Part shown: positions 6,928 to 19,492 of the stretch, piece after piece
Layout of the letters: the number at the start of each line of letters is the position of its first letter
How positions within the stretch are numbered: position 1 is the first letter of the stretch
Translations under genes and position numbers: made by a program
The notes under the pieces: model-generated
What the model was told of the DNA's origin: nothing
Seen by the model: only the letters and a program-made list of their open reading frames with translations
The model's database searches: none
Assembly (NCBI GenBank): GCA_902519845.1
Contig: CABYLQ010000001.1
Location: 248,001 to 312,000 of the forward strand
DNA: 64,000 nucleotides
Source of the DNA: an uncultured Candidatus Actinomarina sp.
Lineage (GTDB): Bacteria; Actinomycetota; Acidimicrobiia; Actinomarinales; Actinomarinaceae
Direction of reading: 5' to 3'

Positions 6928-9900
6928 TTGTCCGCTGTTCAGAATTCTAGGCTTTCGTTTGCAAAAATTCCAAAAGTTCTAGATATTCCAGATTTATTAA
7001 TTGTCCAAAAAGATTCGTTTAAATGGTTTATTGAAGAAGGATTAAAAGAAATACTTGATGAAATTTCTCCTATTGAAGATTTCTCAGGGAGATTCTCACT
7101 AGAATTTCTAAATCATTTTTTTGAGGAACCACTTAAATCTTTGGAAGAATGTAAAATTACTGATTCAACCTATTCTCAACCACTGTATGTGACTGCACAG
7201 TTTTTAGATCGAGAAACCGGCCAAATAAAGCAACAAACAGTATTCCTTGGAGATTTCCCAATAATGTCAGATACTGGAACATTTATTATTAATGGAACTG
7301 AAAGAGTTATCGTAAGTCAACTTGTAAGATCACCAGGTGTATATTTTTCACAAGAAATAGACAAAACCTCTGATAAAGAAATTTTTATTGGAAAAATGAT
7401 ACCTGGAAGAGGAGCCTGGCTGGAGTTTGACACAGATAAACGAGATACCGTTGGAGTTAGAGTTGATAGAAAAAGACGACAACACATCACCGCATTTTTA
7501 AGAGCACTTGGAGTAATTGAAACTAAGGAAGAAGCTATAGAACTCTTTGGAGACTATCCATCTATTCAAAATACTATTGAAAGAGATCCTGATACTACTC
7601 CCGAAGCAGCCTTAATTGATCTTTACAGAAAATTAAGACCTGGTGAACCAGCAACTGTTGAATCTGCTAGAAATTTAGTAAAACAAATGTTTTATACGCC
7701 AAAAAGATATGACCTTACAAAAGTAGGAAGATATAAAGTTGAGCAAAAACTTGGTAGAGATTACGGAGAAAAAGATGCGGAAACATATTCCACTGAAATT
7801 GATGGCATGTTACAAATTGAAGACATAATTGATACCATAAAATATGTTGTAGCACTTCATGCAGGGGATGAAAATTTTCAAAATAAATTAGGAAGAACTA
7901 TTCCAGTAAGACTGGATGATATCGATCACTTTGGAAATCGAAGAATAAGAACTGTTGGTGAACTTGTTCAGAATCAGGTAAGAGTGGGGCTTAGTCGTTT
8001 AGAACGAGTTGTCAGAGAACGTATGACAACACAAGAACCCGAAGCAATTACTCCTCAGTCATTAATTAATATAAGGCCAATCCAGGCTTCATTAAAAGAA
8101 TTTTTTGGAACAAGCCAATTAAGTCAATTTATGGATCAACCAAACCCAATTGCTGCTTTAACTCATAGAAGAAGATTGTCAGCACTTGGCCCAGGTGGAC
8201 TTTCACGAGAAAGAGCAGGTTTCGAAGTTAGAGACGTACATCCATCCCACTATGGAAGAATGTGTCCGATTGAAACGCCAGAAGGACCAAACATTGGATT
8301 GATTGGTACTTTAGCTACATATGGAAGAGTAAATCGTTTTGGTTTTATTGAAACCCCATATTGGAAAGTAGAAAATGGTGTAGTAAAAACGAACAAAGCT
8401 GTTTATCTTACTGCATCTCAAGAAGATGAATATACGATTGCACAAGCAAATGCTCCTCTTAATGATGACGGAACATTTCAAAACAAAAGAGTTTTATCTA
8501 GACAAAATGGTGGTCAAGTTTCTTTCGTAATGGATAAAGATATTGACTATATGGATGTGAGTCCAAAACAGATTTGTTCAGTGACAACTGCATTAATCCC
8601 ATTTTTAGAACACGATGATGCCAACAGAGCGTTGATGGGATCAAACATGCAGAGACAAGCCGTACCACTTGTAACAACAGAAGCACCTTACGTAGGTACA
8701 GGGATGGAAGAGAATGTTGCTCGAGATTCAGGAGAAGCCTTGATATCCCCAATTGCTGGTGAAGTAGTTTCAGTTACTGGTGACGAAATAACTCTAAAAG
8801 AGAATGAAACAAACAAAAAGTTTACATTTGAAGTCAAAAAATTCAAAAGATCAAATCAAGCAACTTCTGTTAATCAAAAACCACTTGTAAGAGTCGGATT
8901 AAAAGTTAAACCAGGGGACGTTTTAGCAGATGGACCAAGTACTCAAGGTGGTGAACTAGCTTTAGGTAAAAATCTATTGGTCGCATACATGCCATGGGAT
9001 GGATACAATTTTGAAGATTCAATAGTAATTTCTGAACGATTAGTTAAAGAAGATGTTTTAACTTCCGTCCATATTGCTGAGCATGAGATAGAGGCTCGTG
9101 ATACCAAGTTAGGTGAGGAAGAGATCACAAGAGATATTCCAAATGTAGCTGAAGAAGTTTTAATGGACTTAGATGAAATGGGAATCGTTAGAATCGGTGC
9201 AGAGGTCACTCCTGGTGATTACTTGGTTGGTAAAGTCACTCCAAAAGGTGAAACTGAATTAACTCCCGAAGAAAGATTATTAAGAGCGATTTTTGGTGAA
9301 AAAGCTAGAGAAGTTAGAGATACCTCTTTAAGAGTTCCTCATGGAGAAAGAGGCAAAGTAATTGACGTACAAATCCTTAAAAGGGATGACGGAGCTGACT
9401 TACCTCCTGGTGTGAATCAAAAAGTCCGAGTGTATGTTGCCATACAAAGAAAAATTCAAGTAGGAGATAAATTATCTGGAAGACACGGAAACAAGGGTGT
9501 TATTTCAAAGATAAATCCTATTGAGGATATGCCCTTTTTGGAAGATGGCACTCCAGTGGATATTTTACTATCTCCACTTGGTGTTCCAAGCAGAATGAAC
9601 TTAGGCCAAATTTTAGAGACTCATTTAGGATGGGCAGCAAATGAAGGATGGAATGACTTTAAGGGTAAATCCAAAGCCTCAAATGGTGCAAAACCTGGAA
9701 CTTTAGTGTCAACTCCTGTATTTGATGGTGCAGATGAAGATGAAATACATCAAATTTTAAAAAATGTTAATCCAAATAGGGATGGAAATCTTCTTGTTAA
9801 TGAAGATGGAAAAGCAACATTATATGACGGTAGGACTGGAGAAAAGTTTGATTCAAAAATCACCGTAGGCTACACATATATATTGAAGTTAATCCATCTA

Positions 9901-10317
9901 GTTGATGAAAAAATACATGCAAGATCAACTGGCCCATACTCAATGATTACTCAACAACCACTTGGTGGTAAAGCACAGTTTGGAGGTCAAAGATTTGGAG
10001 AAATGGAAGTATGGGCATTAGAAGCTTATGGTGCTAGTTATGCTCTTCAGGAACTTTTAACAATAAAATCGGACGATACCGTAGGAAGAGTTAAAGTTTA
10101 TGAATCAATCGTTAAAGGTGACAATATTCCAGAACCAGGAATACCAGAGTCCTTTAAAGTTCTTCTTAAAGAAATGCAAAGTTTATGTCTCAATGTGGAA
10201 ATACTATCTGCTGGCGAAGAAATCTCAATGAAGGAAATCAGTGACGAATATGTCAAAACTGCAGAAACACTTGGCATTGATATGACAAGACCAGAAGAAG
10301 ATGAGGCAGAATTATAA
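6928..10317 (+). CDS. rpoB: DNA-directed RNA polymerase subunit beta
   Basis: A 1129-residue beta subunit starting at TTG 6928 behind GAGGAGG (6916-6922). The rifampicin region reads [16 protein letters not shown], close to actinobacterial sequences, with the Asp, His and Ser positions of the drug pocket in wild-type form and Pro at the position of E. coli Asn518. [12 protein letters not shown] and the C-terminal [20 protein letters not shown] are present. It is the catalytic core with RpoC, whose ATG overlaps its stop by one base. Confidence 0.98.
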   Translation: MSAVQNSRLSFAKIPKVLDIPDLLIVQKDSFKWFIEEGLKEILDEISPIEDFSGRFSLEFLNHFFEEPLKSLEECKITDSTYSQPLYVTAQFLDRETGQIKQQTVFLGDFPIMSDTGTFIINGTERVIVSQLVRSPGVYFSQEIDKTSDKEIFIGKMIPGRGAWLEFDTDKRDTVGVRVDRKRRQHITAFLRALGVIETKEEAIELFGDYPSIQNTIERDPDTTPEAALIDLYRKLRPGEPATVESARNLVKQMFYTPKRYDLTKVGRYKVEQKLGRDYGEKDAETYSTEIDGMLQIEDIIDTIKYVVALHAGDENFQNKLGRTIPVRLDDIDHFGNRRIRTVGELVQNQVRVGLSRLERVVRERMTTQEPEAITPQSLINIRPIQASLKEFFGTSQLSQFMDQPNPIAALTHRRRLSALGPGGLSRERAGFEVRDVHPSHYGRMCPIETPEGPNIGLIGTLATYGRVNRFGFIETPYWKVENGVVKTNKAVYLTASQEDEYTIAQANAPLNDDGTFQNKRVLSRQNGGQVSFVMDKDIDYMDVSPKQICSVTTALIPFLEHDDANRALMGSNMQRQAVPLVTTEAPYVGTGMEENVARDSGEALISPIAGEVVSVTGDEITLKENETNKKFTFEVKKFKRSNQATSVNQKPLVRVGLKVKPGDVLADGPSTQGGELALGKNLLVAYMPWDGYNFEDSIVISERLVKEDVLTSVHIAEHEIEARDTKLGEEEITRDIPNVAEEVLMDLDEMGIVRIGAEVTPGDYLVGKVTPKGETELTPEERLLRAIFGEKAREVRDTSLRVPHGERGKVIDVQILKRDDGADLPPGVNQKVRVYVAIQRKIQVGDKLSGRHGNKGVISKINPIEDMPFLEDGTPVDILLSPLGVPSRMNLGQILETHLGWAANEGWNDFKGKSKASNGAKPGTLVSTPVFDGADEDEIHQILKNVNPNRDGNLLVNEDGKATLYDGRTGEKFDSKITVGYTYILKLIHLVDEKIHARSTGPYSMITQQPLGGKAQFGGQRFGEMEVWALEAYGASYALQELLTIKSDDTVGRVKVYESIVKGDNIPEPGIPESFKVLLKEMQSLCLNVEILSAGEEISMKEISDEYVKTAETLGIDMTRPEEDEAEL

Positions 10318-13300
10318 TGGAAAAAATTTTTGATGAATTAAGCATTAGTCTTGCCACTTCTGATCAAATGAGGAGTTGGTCTTTTGGTGAAGTTAAAAAA
10401 CCAGAAACAATTAATTACAGAACTCTCAAACCTGAAAAAGAGGGCTTATTTGACGAAAGAATTTTTGGTCCAACAAAAGATTGGGAATGCTCTTGTGGAA
10501 GGTATAAAAGAATCAGATATAGAGGGATAGTCTGTGAAAGGTGTGGAGTAGAAGTAACAAGACGTGAAGTTCGAAGGGAAAGAATGGGGCATATCGAACT
10601 TGCTGCTCCAGTTACACATATTTGGTATTTCAAAGGAGTACCAAGCAGGCTTGGGTATTTCCTTGACATGTCTCCAAAAGAATTAGAAAAAGTCATATAC
10701 TTTGCTGCGTATTTGGTTGTTTCAATTGATGACAAGAAAAGGACTAAAGATTTATCTGAAATTGAAGAAGCTGTTGAAGCAGAAGTAGAAATTGTTGAAG
10801 AAGAGTTTACTGAGTGGGAAGTCAAAAGACTTAAACAAATGAAAGTTGAATTAAAAGCAATGGAAAATGCAAAAGTTCCTGAAGCTGAAATTCAATTAAG
10901 GACAAAAGAAATTGAAAAAGAGATCAAGCAAAAGAAATCTAAATCTGATGCAGAGATAAAAGTAATTCAAGAAGCTTTTTCTACACTAAAAACTCTAAAA
11001 CCTAAAACTCTTATAGAGAATGACACACTATGGCGTGAAATGATTGACAAGTATGATGAATATTTTACTGGTGGAATGGGAGCGGAGGCAGTCAGAGAAT
11101 TAGTACAACTAGTTGACCTAAAATCTGAAATGCAAAAGCTTAAAGGAGATTTAGATTCAAAATCCGCTCAAAGACGACAAAGAGCAATACAAAGAATGAA
11201 AGTGATAAAACCATTTGCTGATGGAAAAAATCCACCTGAAGCTATGATTCTCGAAGTTATTCCAGTTATCCCTCCTGAATTAAGACCGATGGTTCAGCTT
11301 GACGGTGGAAGATTTGCTACTTCAGATTTAAATGATTTATATAGAAGACTTATAAATCGTAATAATAGATTGAAAAAGCTTATTGAACTCGGTGCACCAG
11401 ACATAATTATTAGTAATGAGAAAAGAATGCTCCAAGAGTCTGTTGATGCATTATTTGATAATGGTCGAAGAGGACGAGCAGTAGCTGGAGCAGGCGGTAG
11501 AGGACTTAAATCACTATCTGATATGTTGAAAGGTAAACAGGGAAGATTTCGTCAGAACTTACTTGGAAAACGTGTTGACTACTCTGCCAGATCAGTAATA
11601 GTTGTAGGTCCACACTTAGATCTTCAGCAATGTGGATTACCAAAGATGATGGCTCTAGAATTATTCAAACCATTCGTTATGAAAAGGCTTGTTGAGCTAG
11701 GTTTAGCTCAAAATATTAAATCTGCAAAACGAATGGTTGAAAGATCAAGAGCTCAGGTCTGGGATGTTTTAGCTGAAGTAATAGAAGAACACCCTGTCTT
11801 ATTAAATAGAGCTCCGACTTTACACAGACTAGGTATTCAAGCTTTCGAGCCAATATTAGTTGAGGGTAAAGCCATTCAAGTTCATCCTCTTGTTTGTGAA
11901 GCTTTTAATGCAGACTTTGATGGTGACCAAATGGCAGTTCACGTGCCTTTGTCAGCTGAAGCTCAGGCTGAAGCAAGGGTACTAATGCTCGCAACAAATA
12001 ATGTTTTATCTCCTGCAAGTGGAAACCCAATAGTCTCGCCTAGTCAGGACATGGTAATAGGTCTTTACTACATAACAGAATGTCATGATGATTTAGAAAC
12101 AGCTGAGCATGCTTTCGTTGATGCGAACGAAGCACAATTGGCTTATGAAGCAGGACATATAACTTTACAAACACCTATAAAGGTCAGAGTAGGCGATCTT
12201 GCAGGCTCAGAAGAAATTTATAATAAAATTAAAAATAGATTTTCGGAGTTATTAACTCCTGAATATACATCTGGAGACGTACTTACAAATACAACCCTTG
12301 GAAGATTACATTTCAATGCAATATTACCTTCAGACTTCCCATATATAGAAGCTTCTGTAAGAAAGCCACAAATGAAAAAAATAATTTCAGAAGTAATTGA
12401 AACATATAATAAAGCTGAACTTCGTGAATTCTTAGATTCTATGAAAAGAGTAGGATTTAATTTTGGTGCCAAAGCGGGCCTATCTGTTGCAATGACAGAC
12501 GTAAAAACTCCTCCAAGTAAAAATCAAATTCTTGAAAAATATGAAAACGAAGCTGAAAAAGTCGAGAAATTATATAAACAAGACATAATTACTGAAACAG
12601 AGAGAAAACAAAAAATTATTGAAATTTGGAATGAAGCTACAGACCAAGTGCAATATGCCATGAGCGCAGAATTAGAATCTGAAAGATTTAACCCAGTTGA
12701 TATGATGGTCAAATCTGGAGCAAGAGGCAACATGATGCAAGTAAGACAGCTTGCTGGTATGCGTGGACTTGTTGCTAATCCTAAAGGTGACATCATTGAA
12801 AGACCGATTAAAAGTAACTTTAGAGAAGGCATGTCAGTTCTTGAATATTTTATTTCAACTCACGGTGCGAGAAAAGGTCTTGCTGACACAGCATTAAGAA
12901 CTGCAGACTCTGGATATTTAACAAGAAGATTAGTAGATGTTGCAGCTGGAATTGTTGTTAAAGACAGCGGCGATGAAAATATTGACTGGAGGGGAACTAA
13001 TAAAAAAACAGCAGATAAAAATGGCAAGCCTTCTAAATATCTACATTCAACTTTATTTGGAAGAGTGCTTAGTGAGGATATAAAGAAAGACAAAAAAACT
13101 ATCGAATTTGCTGATGGAAGGAAATTATCAAAGGGAACTTACATTGATGCTGAGGCTTTAGATGTCATATCTAAGTCGGGAGTTGAATCAGTAAACGTCT
13201 TAACACCTTTTAACTCTTTAGATCCTGAGTCAATGGATGCGCTGTGTTATGGTTTTAGTCTTGCAACAGGAAAGCCAGTAGAAGATGGTGAAGCTGTTGG

Positions 13301-14240
13301 TATCATATCTGCACAGTCAATTGGTGAACCAGGAACGCAACTTACAATGAGAACATTTCATACTGGTGGGGTTGTAGGTCTAGATATCACATCAGGACTT
13401 CCTAGAATTGTTGAGCTGTTTGAAGCAAGAACTCCAAAAGGTAAATCAGTTCTTTCTTTGATAGATGGAAAGGTTAAATCAGTTGATATGACTGAAGAAG
13501 GCAATCGTATCCTAACAATACAAAATGAAAAAGAAGAAATCGAACTTTTAGTTTTAAGGAGACAAACACTCCTTGTAAATCAAGGTGACAGTGTTGAGGC
13601 TGGACAAGCGTTAACGACTGGGCCAAAAGATCCAAAAGAAGTCTTACAAGTAAATGGTATCCGAAAATGCCAAGAATATTTGGTTGATGAGGTCCAAAAA
13701 ACTTATCGTGATCAAGGAGTTGAAGTTCATGATAAGCATGTCGAAATGATTGTAAGACAAATGTTGAGAAGAGTAAGAATTGTTAGACCAAACGATTCTG
13801 ACCTTCTACCAAATGAATTGATAGATGCAACTTTATTCAGAAGCATCAATCAAGGATTAGTTAAAGATGGAAAAACACCAGCTGAAGGCAGGCCTGAACT
13901 GATGGGTATCACAAAAGCTAGCTTAGCGACAGATTCGTGGTTGTCAGCAGCGTCTTTCCAGGAAACAACAAGGGTATTAACTGAGGCAGCTATGAAGAAA
14001 AGTACGGACTCACTTTCAGGGCTAAAAGAGAATGTAATAATTGGTACACTTATACCAGCTGGAACAGGTTCAAATGCATATCAAAAACTTGTACCAACTC
14101 TTCCAGGCGCTCAAGAAGTATCAGAAATTGGGTTTGCAACTCCATCGTCTGCTTCAGAAGATTCAGAGGATGAAGGTTTACCAAATCCAGCTCAATGGCT
14201 AGCTATGTTAGGCGAAGAAGGAGACGAAGATACAGAGTAA
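10317..14240 (+). CDS. rpoC: DNA-directed RNA polymerase subunit beta'
   Basis: A 1307-residue beta' subunit. The N-terminal zinc ribbon is intact ([19 protein letters not shown]). A charged coiled-coil insertion at about residues 140-225 is typical of actinobacterial RpoC. The active-site motif [14 protein letters not shown] and the trigger-loop region [19 protein letters not shown] are conserved. The second zinc site, normally four Cys, is not: the usual CGT reads WRGT, the LTC position reads LTP, and only the Cys of CYG remains. The subunit otherwise looks fully functional. Confidence 0.98.
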   Translation: MEKIFDELSISLATSDQMRSWSFGEVKKPETINYRTLKPEKEGLFDERIFGPTKDWECSCGRYKRIRYRGIVCERCGVEVTRREVRRERMGHIELAAPVTHIWYFKGVPSRLGYFLDMSPKELEKVIYFAAYLVVSIDDKKRTKDLSEIEEAVEAEVEIVEEEFTEWEVKRLKQMKVELKAMENAKVPEAEIQLRTKEIEKEIKQKKSKSDAEIKVIQEAFSTLKTLKPKTLIENDTLWREMIDKYDEYFTGGMGAEAVRELVQLVDLKSEMQKLKGDLDSKSAQRRQRAIQRMKVIKPFADGKNPPEAMILEVIPVIPPELRPMVQLDGGRFATSDLNDLYRRLINRNNRLKKLIELGAPDIIISNEKRMLQESVDALFDNGRRGRAVAGAGGRGLKSLSDMLKGKQGRFRQNLLGKRVDYSARSVIVVGPHLDLQQCGLPKMMALELFKPFVMKRLVELGLAQNIKSAKRMVERSRAQVWDVLAEVIEEHPVLLNRAPTLHRLGIQAFEPILVEGKAIQVHPLVCEAFNADFDGDQMAVHVPLSAEAQAEARVLMLATNNVLSPASGNPIVSPSQDMVIGLYYITECHDDLETAEHAFVDANEAQLAYEAGHITLQTPIKVRVGDLAGSEEIYNKIKNRFSELLTPEYTSGDVLTNTTLGRLHFNAILPSDFPYIEASVRKPQMKKIISEVIETYNKAELREFLDSMKRVGFNFGAKAGLSVAMTDVKTPPSKNQILEKYENEAEKVEKLYKQDIITETERKQKIIEIWNEATDQVQYAMSAELESERFNPVDMMVKSGARGNMMQVRQLAGMRGLVANPKGDIIERPIKSNFREGMSVLEYFISTHGARKGLADTALRTADSGYLTRRLVDVAAGIVVKDSGDENIDWRGTNKKTADKNGKPSKYLHSTLFGRVLSEDIKKDKKTIEFADGRKLSKGTYIDAEALDVISKSGVESVNVLTPFNSLDPESMDALCYGFSLATGKPVEDGEAVGIISAQSIGEPGTQLTMRTFHTGGVVGLDITSGLPRIVELFEARTPKGKSVLSLIDGKVKSVDMTEEGNRILTIQNEKEEIELLVLRRQTLLVNQGDSVEAGQALTTGPKDPKEVLQVNGIRKCQEYLVDEVQKTYRDQGVEVHDKHVEMIVRQMLRRVRIVRPNDSDLLPNELIDATLFRSINQGLVKDGKTPAEGRPELMGITKASLATDSWLSAASFQETTRVLTEAAMKKSTDSLSGLKENVIIGTLIPAGTGSNAYQKLVPTLPGAQEVSEIGFATPSSASEDSEDEGLPNPAQWLAMLGEEGDEDTE

Positions 14241-14332
14241 AAACTTATGAAGAATTCATTGTTGTAAGTTCAAATCTGTCATATACTTCTTTTTCGGTAA
14301 TAAAAAATTAACTTTTTTAGATTGGAATTTTT
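14241..14332 (+). other. Spacer between rpoC and rpsL
   Basis: A 92-nt non-coding gap. It holds the promoter-like pair at 14259-14287. I see no convincing terminator for the rpoBC unit, so read-through into rpsL is likely. Confidence 0.4.
14259..14287 (+). promoter_or_regulatory. Promoter before rpsL (str operon)
   Basis: TTGTTG (14259-14264) and TATACT (14282-14287) are separated by 17 nt. They lie in the 92-nt gap between rpoC and rpsL, about 45 nt before the rpsL ATG. This is the best promoter-like match in that gap. Confidence 0.5.
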
Positions 14333-14701
14333 ATGCCTACAACTCAACAATTGGTGAGAAAAGGACGTAAGTCAAAGGTGTCTAAAGAAAAAACACCTGG
14401 ACTGAAAGGGTCTCCTCAGAGGAGAGGCGTTTGCACGCGTGTTTATACAGTTACACCAAAGAAACCAAACTCTGCCCTTAGAAAAGTTTGCAGAGTTAGA
14501 TTATCCACTGGCACTGAGGTGACTGCCTATATTCCTGGTGAAGGTCATAATTTACAAGAACACTCTATTGTTTTGGTAAGAGGTGGCAGGGTTAAAGATT
14601 TACCTGGTGTCAGATATAAAGTTATTAGAGGAGCATTAGACACTTCAGGTGTTACCGATAGAAAACAGGCTCGATCAAGATATGGAAGTAAAAAAGGTTA
14701 A
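14333..14701 (+). CDS. rpsL: 30S ribosomal protein S12
   Basis: A 122-residue S12 with the decoding-site loop [18 protein letters not shown] and the later streptomycin-region loop [13 protein letters not shown]. Lysines at both classic streptomycin positions are the sensitive form. It is first gene of the str operon (rpsL-rpsG-fusA-tuf). Confidence 0.98.
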   Translation: MPTTQQLVRKGRKSKVSKEKTPGLKGSPQRRGVCTRVYTVTPKKPNSALRKVCRVRLSTGTEVTAYIPGEGHNLQEHSIVLVRGGRVKDLPGVRYKVIRGALDTSGVTDRKQARSRYGSKKG

Positions 14702-14706
14702 AAATT

Positions 14707-15174
14707 ATGAGAAGGGGACCATCACTCAAAAGAAAAACTGAAGCCGATCCAATTTTTAACAGTGTCCTTGTATCCCAATTAACAAATCAAGTTTTATTAG
14801 ATGGCAAAAAAGATGTTGCTAGAAGTATAGTTTATAAATCCTTAGAACTTATTGAAAAACAAGCAGGAGGCGATCCTTTAAATGTTTTAAAATCTGCATT
14901 TGAAAATGTCAAGCCACAAATTGAAACAAAATCAAGAAGAGTTGGTGGGACAAATTATCAAGTACCTATGGAAGTTCCTCATAGAAGAAGCACAACTCTT
15001 GCAATAAGGTGGATTGTTGATGCTGCAAGAAAAAGAGGAGAAAAAACTATGTCTGATAGGTTAGGAAGAGAATTATTAGATGCAAGCAACAATACAGGAG
15101 CTGCTGTAAAGAAAAAAGAAGATGTACACAAGATGGCAGAATCAAATAGAGCATTTGCTCATTACAGGTGGTAG
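14707..15174 (+). CDS. rpsG: 30S ribosomal protein S7
   Basis: A 155-residue S7 with [17 protein letters not shown], the 16S-binding beta hairpin, and the C-terminal helix ending [11 protein letters not shown]. It nucleates assembly of the 30S head. It lies 5 nt after rpsL and its last codons supply the Shine-Dalgarno of fusA. Confidence 0.98.
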   Translation: MRRGPSLKRKTEADPIFNSVLVSQLTNQVLLDGKKDVARSIVYKSLELIEKQAGGDPLNVLKSAFENVKPQIETKSRRVGGTNYQVPMEVPHRRSTTLAIRWIVDAARKRGEKTMSDRLGRELLDASNNTGAAVKKKEDVHKMAESNRAFAHYRW

Positions 15175-15179
15175 TAAAT

Positions 15180-17270
15180 ATGTCAGAGAGAACAGTTGAA
15201 CTTAAAAATTTAAGAAACATTGGAATCATGGCTCATATTGATGCTGGCAAAACTACTCTTACCGAAAGAATTTTATACTATACAGGAAAAACCTACAAAA
15301 TTGGAGAAGTTCATGATGGTGCTGCTGTTATGGATTGGATGGAACAAGAACAAGAAAGAGGTATTACGATCACATCCGCAGCAACTACCTGTAGCTGGGC
15401 CGATCACACAATCAATATCATTGATACTCCTGGTCACGTTGATTTCACAGTTGAAGTTGAAAGATCATTACGTGTTTTAGATGGAGCAGTGGCAGTTTTT
15501 GATGGTGTAGCTGGTGTAGAACCTCAGTCTGAAACAGTATGGAGACAAGCAGACAAATATAATGTTCCAAGAATATGTTTTATAAATAAGCTCGATAGGA
15601 CTGGAGCTAATTTTGATGATGACGTTCAATCAATAGTTGAAAGACTTGAAGCTAAACCAGCAGTTTTACAAATACCTATTGGATCTGAGGCAGACTTTAT
15701 TGGTGTTATTGACTTAATTGAAATGAAAGCTCATACTTGGACAAAAGATGATGGCTCTGAGTGGGATATAAGTGAAATATCAGATGATAAATTAGAAGAA
15801 GCAAAAACAAAAAGAGCAGAATTATTGGATATTGTTGCAGAAGCTGACGATGAGGTTTTAGAAAAATATTTAAGTGATGAGGAATTATCTGTGGCTGAGA
15901 TTAAAAAAGCAATTAGACAAGGAACATTAGTTGGTTTATTTGTACCTGTATTAGCGGGAAGTGCATTTAAAAATAAAGGAGTACAACTTCTTTTAGATGC
16001 CGTTGTTGATTATTTACCATCACCATTAGACATTGAGCCCGTCTCAGGATTTAAACCTGGCAAAGAAGATGATGAAATCAATAGAGAACATTCTGATGAT
16101 GAGCCATTTTCTGCTCTTGCATTTAAAGTAGTCAGTGACCCTCACGTTGGTAAATTAACTTACTTTAGAGTTTATTCAGGGACATTAAGTAAAGGTGACA
16201 AAGTTGTTAATACAACTACTGGAAAAGACGAAAGGCTTGGAAGAATTCTTAGAATGCATTCAAACTCAAGAGAAGATATTGATTTTATATCTACTGGAGA
16301 TATCGTTGCAGGCGTAGGATTGAAAAATGCAAAAACAGGTGATACATTATCCGATTCCAGCAATCCTATTCAATTAGAATCTATGACATTTCCAGAGCCT
16401 GTTATTTCTGTAGCCATTGAGCCAAAATCAAAAGCTGATGAAGAAAAGCTTTCAGAGGGATTACAAAAGTTGGCAGAAGAAGATCCAACTTTTAGAGTCA
16501 ATTCAGATGAAGAAACTGGTCAAACTATTATTTCTGGAATGGGTGAACTTCACTTGGATATATTAGTTGACCGATTAAAACGAGAATTTAAAGTCGAAGC
16601 AAATATTGGCAAACCTCAAGTTGCATACAGAGAAGCTTTGAAGAAGAAGACTGATATTGAAGCAAAATATATTAGACAAAGCGGAGGAAGAGGCCAATAC
16701 GGTCATGTGATAATGGAGCTAGAACCAATTGAGGATGGATACGAATTTGTAGATTTAATTAAAAGTGGGCGAATTCCTAAAGAGTATATTCCTTCTGTTA
16801 ATGCTGGAGTAGAAGCTGCAATGGAATCTGGAGTTCTAGCGGGTTATCCTCTTGTAAATATGAGAGCAACTTTGAAAGATGGTACTTATCATGATGTTGA
16901 TTCCTCAGAAATGGCCTTCAAAATTGCTGGATCAATGGCACTAAAAGACGGAGCAAAAAAAGCTGGAGTAAAACTACTGGAGCCTATTATGACTGTAGAG
17001 GTAGTAACACCTGAAGATTTTATGGGAGATGTTGTCGGAGATCTTTCTTCAAGAAGAGGAAAGATAGCTGAAATGGGACAAAGAGGATCGGCAAAAGTTG
17101 TGAGTGCTAAAGTCCCATTATCAGAAATGTTCGGATACGCAACAGATTTGCGTTCAAGAACTCAAGGCCGTGCAACATTCACGATGCAGTTTGATAGTTA
17201 TGAAGACGTCCCAGACGCTATAACTAAAGAAATAACTGCAAGTGTTCGTGGAGTAGAGGTTGAAGTTTAG
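15180..17270 (+). CDS. fusA: Elongation factor G
   Basis: A 696-residue EF-G. G1 is [16 protein letters not shown], switch 2 is [15 protein letters not shown], and NKLD is the G4 motif. Domain IV contains [17 protein letters not shown] chose ATG 15180, with AGGTGG upstream, over the GTG at 15168 that lies inside rpsG. EF-G drives translocation and ribosome recycling. Confidence 0.98.
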   Translation: MSERTVELKNLRNIGIMAHIDAGKTTLTERILYYTGKTYKIGEVHDGAAVMDWMEQEQERGITITSAATTCSWADHTINIIDTPGHVDFTVEVERSLRVLDGAVAVFDGVAGVEPQSETVWRQADKYNVPRICFINKLDRTGANFDDDVQSIVERLEAKPAVLQIPIGSEADFIGVIDLIEMKAHTWTKDDGSEWDISEISDDKLEEAKTKRAELLDIVAEADDEVLEKYLSDEELSVAEIKKAIRQGTLVGLFVPVLAGSAFKNKGVQLLLDAVVDYLPSPLDIEPVSGFKPGKEDDEINREHSDDEPFSALAFKVVSDPHVGKLTYFRVYSGTLSKGDKVVNTTTGKDERLGRILRMHSNSREDIDFISTGDIVAGVGLKNAKTGDTLSDSSNPIQLESMTFPEPVISVAIEPKSKADEEKLSEGLQKLAEEDPTFRVNSDEETGQTIISGMGELHLDILVDRLKREFKVEANIGKPQVAYREALKKKTDIEAKYIRQSGGRGQYGHVIMELEPIEDGYEFVDLIKSGRIPKEYIPSVNAGVEAAMESGVLAGYPLVNMRATLKDGTYHDVDSSEMAFKIAGSMALKDGAKKAGVKLLEPIMTVEVVTPEDFMGDVVGDLSSRRGKIAEMGQRGSAKVVSAKVPLSEMFGYATDLRSRTQGRATFTMQFDSYEDVPDAITKEITASVRGVEVEV

Positions 17271-17308
17271 GCTTTTTAAAAGCTTGAACTTTTAGAAAAG
17301 GAGAAAAT

Positions 17309-18493
17309 ATGTCAAAAGAAAAATTTGACCGAAGCAAGCCTCATGTGAATATTGGGACAATGGGCCACATTGACCATGGGAAAACAACACTGACGGCCGC
17401 AATAACTAAAGTTTTGGCTGATGCTGGTGCAGGTGAGGCAACTGCTTTCGATGAAATAGATAAAGCACCGGAAGAAAAAGAAAGAGGAATAACAATTCAG
17501 ATAGCACACGTTGAGTACGAGACAGAAAACCGTCACTATGCTCACGTTGATATGCCTGGTCATGCTGATTATGTAAAAAATATGATTACAGGTGCAGCTC
17601 AGGTGGATGGTGCAATTCTTGTTGTTTCTGCAGCTGATGGTCCAATGCCACAAACAAGAGAGCATGTTCTTCTTGCAAGACAAGTTGGTGTACCAGCGAT
17701 AGCAGTCTTTCTTAATAAAGTTGACCAGGTTGACGATGATGAACTACTTGATCTTGTAGAAATGGAAGTTAGAGAACTTTTAAATGAGTATGATTTCCCT
17801 GGAGATGACGTACCTGTAGTTAAAGGATCTGCACTTGCAGCACTAGAAGGAAAAGAAGATGGTGTTAGTGCGGTTCTTGAATTGATGGAACAAGTTGACT
17901 CTTATATTGAAGAACCAGTAAGAGTAGTTGACAAGCCTTTCCTTATGCCAGTCGAAGATGTATTTTCTATAACTGGTCGAGGAACTGTTGTTACAGGAAG
18001 AATAGAGCAAGGTATAGTCAATGTAAATGATGAAGTAGAAATTGTTGGTATTAGAGAAACAACCAAATCAGTTTGTACAGGTGTTGAAATGTTTAGAAAA
18101 CTCTTAGACGAGGGTAGAGCAGGAGACAACGTTGGCTTGCTATTAAGAGGTATAGACAAAGAAGATGTAGAGAGAGGTCAGGTTATTGCGGTACCAGGAT
18201 CTATTACACCTCATACAAAATTTGAGGCCGAAGTATATGTTCTTACAAAAGAAGAAGGTGGAAGACACAATCCTTTCTTTAAAGGATATAGGCCGCAGTT
18301 TTATTTCAGAACCACTGATGTTACAGGTGAGGTAACTTTAGGTGATGGAACTGAGATGGTTATGCCTGGAGATAATGTTGCGATATCAGTTGAACTTATA
18401 TCTCCAATTGCAATGGAAGAGGGCGTTAAATTTGCAATTAGAGAAGGTGGAAGGACTGTTGGAGCAGGACAGGTGACAAAAGTTATAGAGTAA
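17309..18493 (+). CDS. tuf: Elongation factor Tu
   Basis: A 394-residue EF-Tu with [15 protein letters not shown] (G1), [12 protein letters not shown] (switch 1 region), [13 protein letters not shown] (G3) and NKVD (G4). The residue before PGH in switch 2 is Met where most bacteria have Cys or Ala, and switch 1 has QI in place of ST. These are conservative oddities in an otherwise normal protein. AAAAGGAG precedes ATG 17309. A strong terminator follows. Confidence 0.98.
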   Translation: MSKEKFDRSKPHVNIGTMGHIDHGKTTLTAAITKVLADAGAGEATAFDEIDKAPEEKERGITIQIAHVEYETENRHYAHVDMPGHADYVKNMITGAAQVDGAILVVSAADGPMPQTREHVLLARQVGVPAIAVFLNKVDQVDDDELLDLVEMEVRELLNEYDFPGDDVPVVKGSALAALEGKEDGVSAVLELMEQVDSYIEEPVRVVDKPFLMPVEDVFSITGRGTVVTGRIEQGIVNVNDEVEIVGIRETTKSVCTGVEMFRKLLDEGRAGDNVGLLLRGIDKEDVERGQVIAVPGSITPHTKFEAEVYVLTKEEGGRHNPFFKGYRPQFYFRTTDVTGEVTLGDGTEMVMPGDNVAISVELISPIAMEEGVKFAIREGGRTVGAGQVTKVIE

Positions 18494-18502
18494 ATAAAAC
18501 TT

Positions 18503-18536
18503 AACCGGGAGTAGAATTCTACTCCCGGTTTTTTTT
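18503..18536 (+). terminator. Intrinsic terminator after tuf
   Basis: A perfect 28-bp palindrome (18503-18530) gives a 12-bp stem AACCGGGAGTAG / CTACTCCCGGTT with loop AATT, running straight into eight T. It ends only 9 nt before the rpsJ ATG, so it may also act as a regulated attenuator of the S10 operon. Confidence 0.92.
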
Positions 18537-18545
18537 GAGGAAAAA

Positions 18546-18863
18546 ATGGCAAAACAAAAAAATCAACAAATAAGAATAAAGCTAAAAGCTTATGACAACT
18601 ATGTTGTTGATGAATCTGCACGAAAAATTGCAGAAACTGTTTTGAAAACTCAAGCAAAAGTAAAAGGACCCATTCCATTACCAACTCAGATACATAGATA
18701 TTGTGTAATTAGATCACCTCATGTTGATAAAAAATCTAGAGAACATTTTGAAATGAGAATTCACAAAAGGCTTATTGATATTGTTGAGCCAACTCCAAAA
18801 ACAGTTGATTCTTTGATGAGATTAGATTTACCTGCAGGTGTTGAAGTAGAGATAAAGTTATGA
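18546..18863 (+). CDS. rpsJ: 30S ribosomal protein S10
   Basis: A 105-residue S10 ([36 protein letters not shown]). It is first gene of the S10-spc operon. The Shine-Dalgarno GAGGA (18537-18541) lies directly after the T-run of the tuf terminator, and no promoter fits between terminator and gene. S10 also acts with NusB in antitermination in other bacteria. Confidence 0.98.
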   Translation: MAKQKNQQIRIKLKAYDNYVVDESARKIAETVLKTQAKVKGPIPLPTQIHRYCVIRSPHVDKKSREHFEMRIHKRLIDIVEPTPKTVDSLMRLDLPAGVEVEIKL

Positions 18864-19492
18864 AATCAATTATCGCAAAAAAAATAGGGATGACTCAGTT
18901 ATTTGATGAAAATTCTGTTGCTTTAGGAGTAACTTTATTGGATGTTTCTGGGTGTCGTGTTGTTCAGATAAAGTCTGATGAAAATGATGGTTACAACGCA
19001 GCACAATTAACAATTGGTTCAGCTAAGAAAGTTGTCAAGCCTTTACAAGAGCATTATAAAAAATACAATGTTGAGCCTGGAGAAGGTTTATTTGAAGTAC
19101 CTATTCACGAAGAAGGCACACTTGAGTCAGGAAAAGAAATCAATGTAAGTGATTTCTTTGAGGTTGGAGATAAAGTTGATATAACTGGATTTTCCAAAGG
19201 AAAAGGATTTTCAGGAGTAATGAAAAGGCATAATTTCTCTGGACAGAAAGCAAGCCATGGGGTCCATAAAGTTCATAGAGCAGGTGGCTCTATTGGAAAC
19301 GCATCATATCCTGGTCATGTATTCAAAGGCACAAAAATGGCTGGAAGAATGGGAAATCAGAAAACAACTATTCAGTCAGTGACAGTAGTTGAAGTAAATA
19401 AAGAAAAAAATTATTTACTTGTAAATGGATCTGTACCAGGAAGTAAGGGAAATATAGTTCAAATATCTTCAGCAATAAAGGTAAATTCATGA
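18860..19492 (+). CDS. rplC: 50S ribosomal protein L3
   Basis: A 210-residue L3 beginning [17 protein letters not shown], with the central loop [20 protein letters not shown] that reaches toward the peptidyl-transferase centre. It overlaps the rpsJ stop by 4 nt and the rplD start by 4 nt, suggesting translational coupling. Confidence 0.98.
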   Translation: MKSIIAKKIGMTQLFDENSVALGVTLLDVSGCRVVQIKSDENDGYNAAQLTIGSAKKVVKPLQEHYKKYNVEPGEGLFEVPIHEEGTLESGKEINVSDFFEVGDKVDITGFSKGKGFSGVMKRHNFSGQKASHGVHKVHRAGGSIGNASYPGHVFKGTKMAGRMGNQKTTIQSVTVVEVNKEKNYLLVNGSVPGSKGNIVQISSAIKVNS

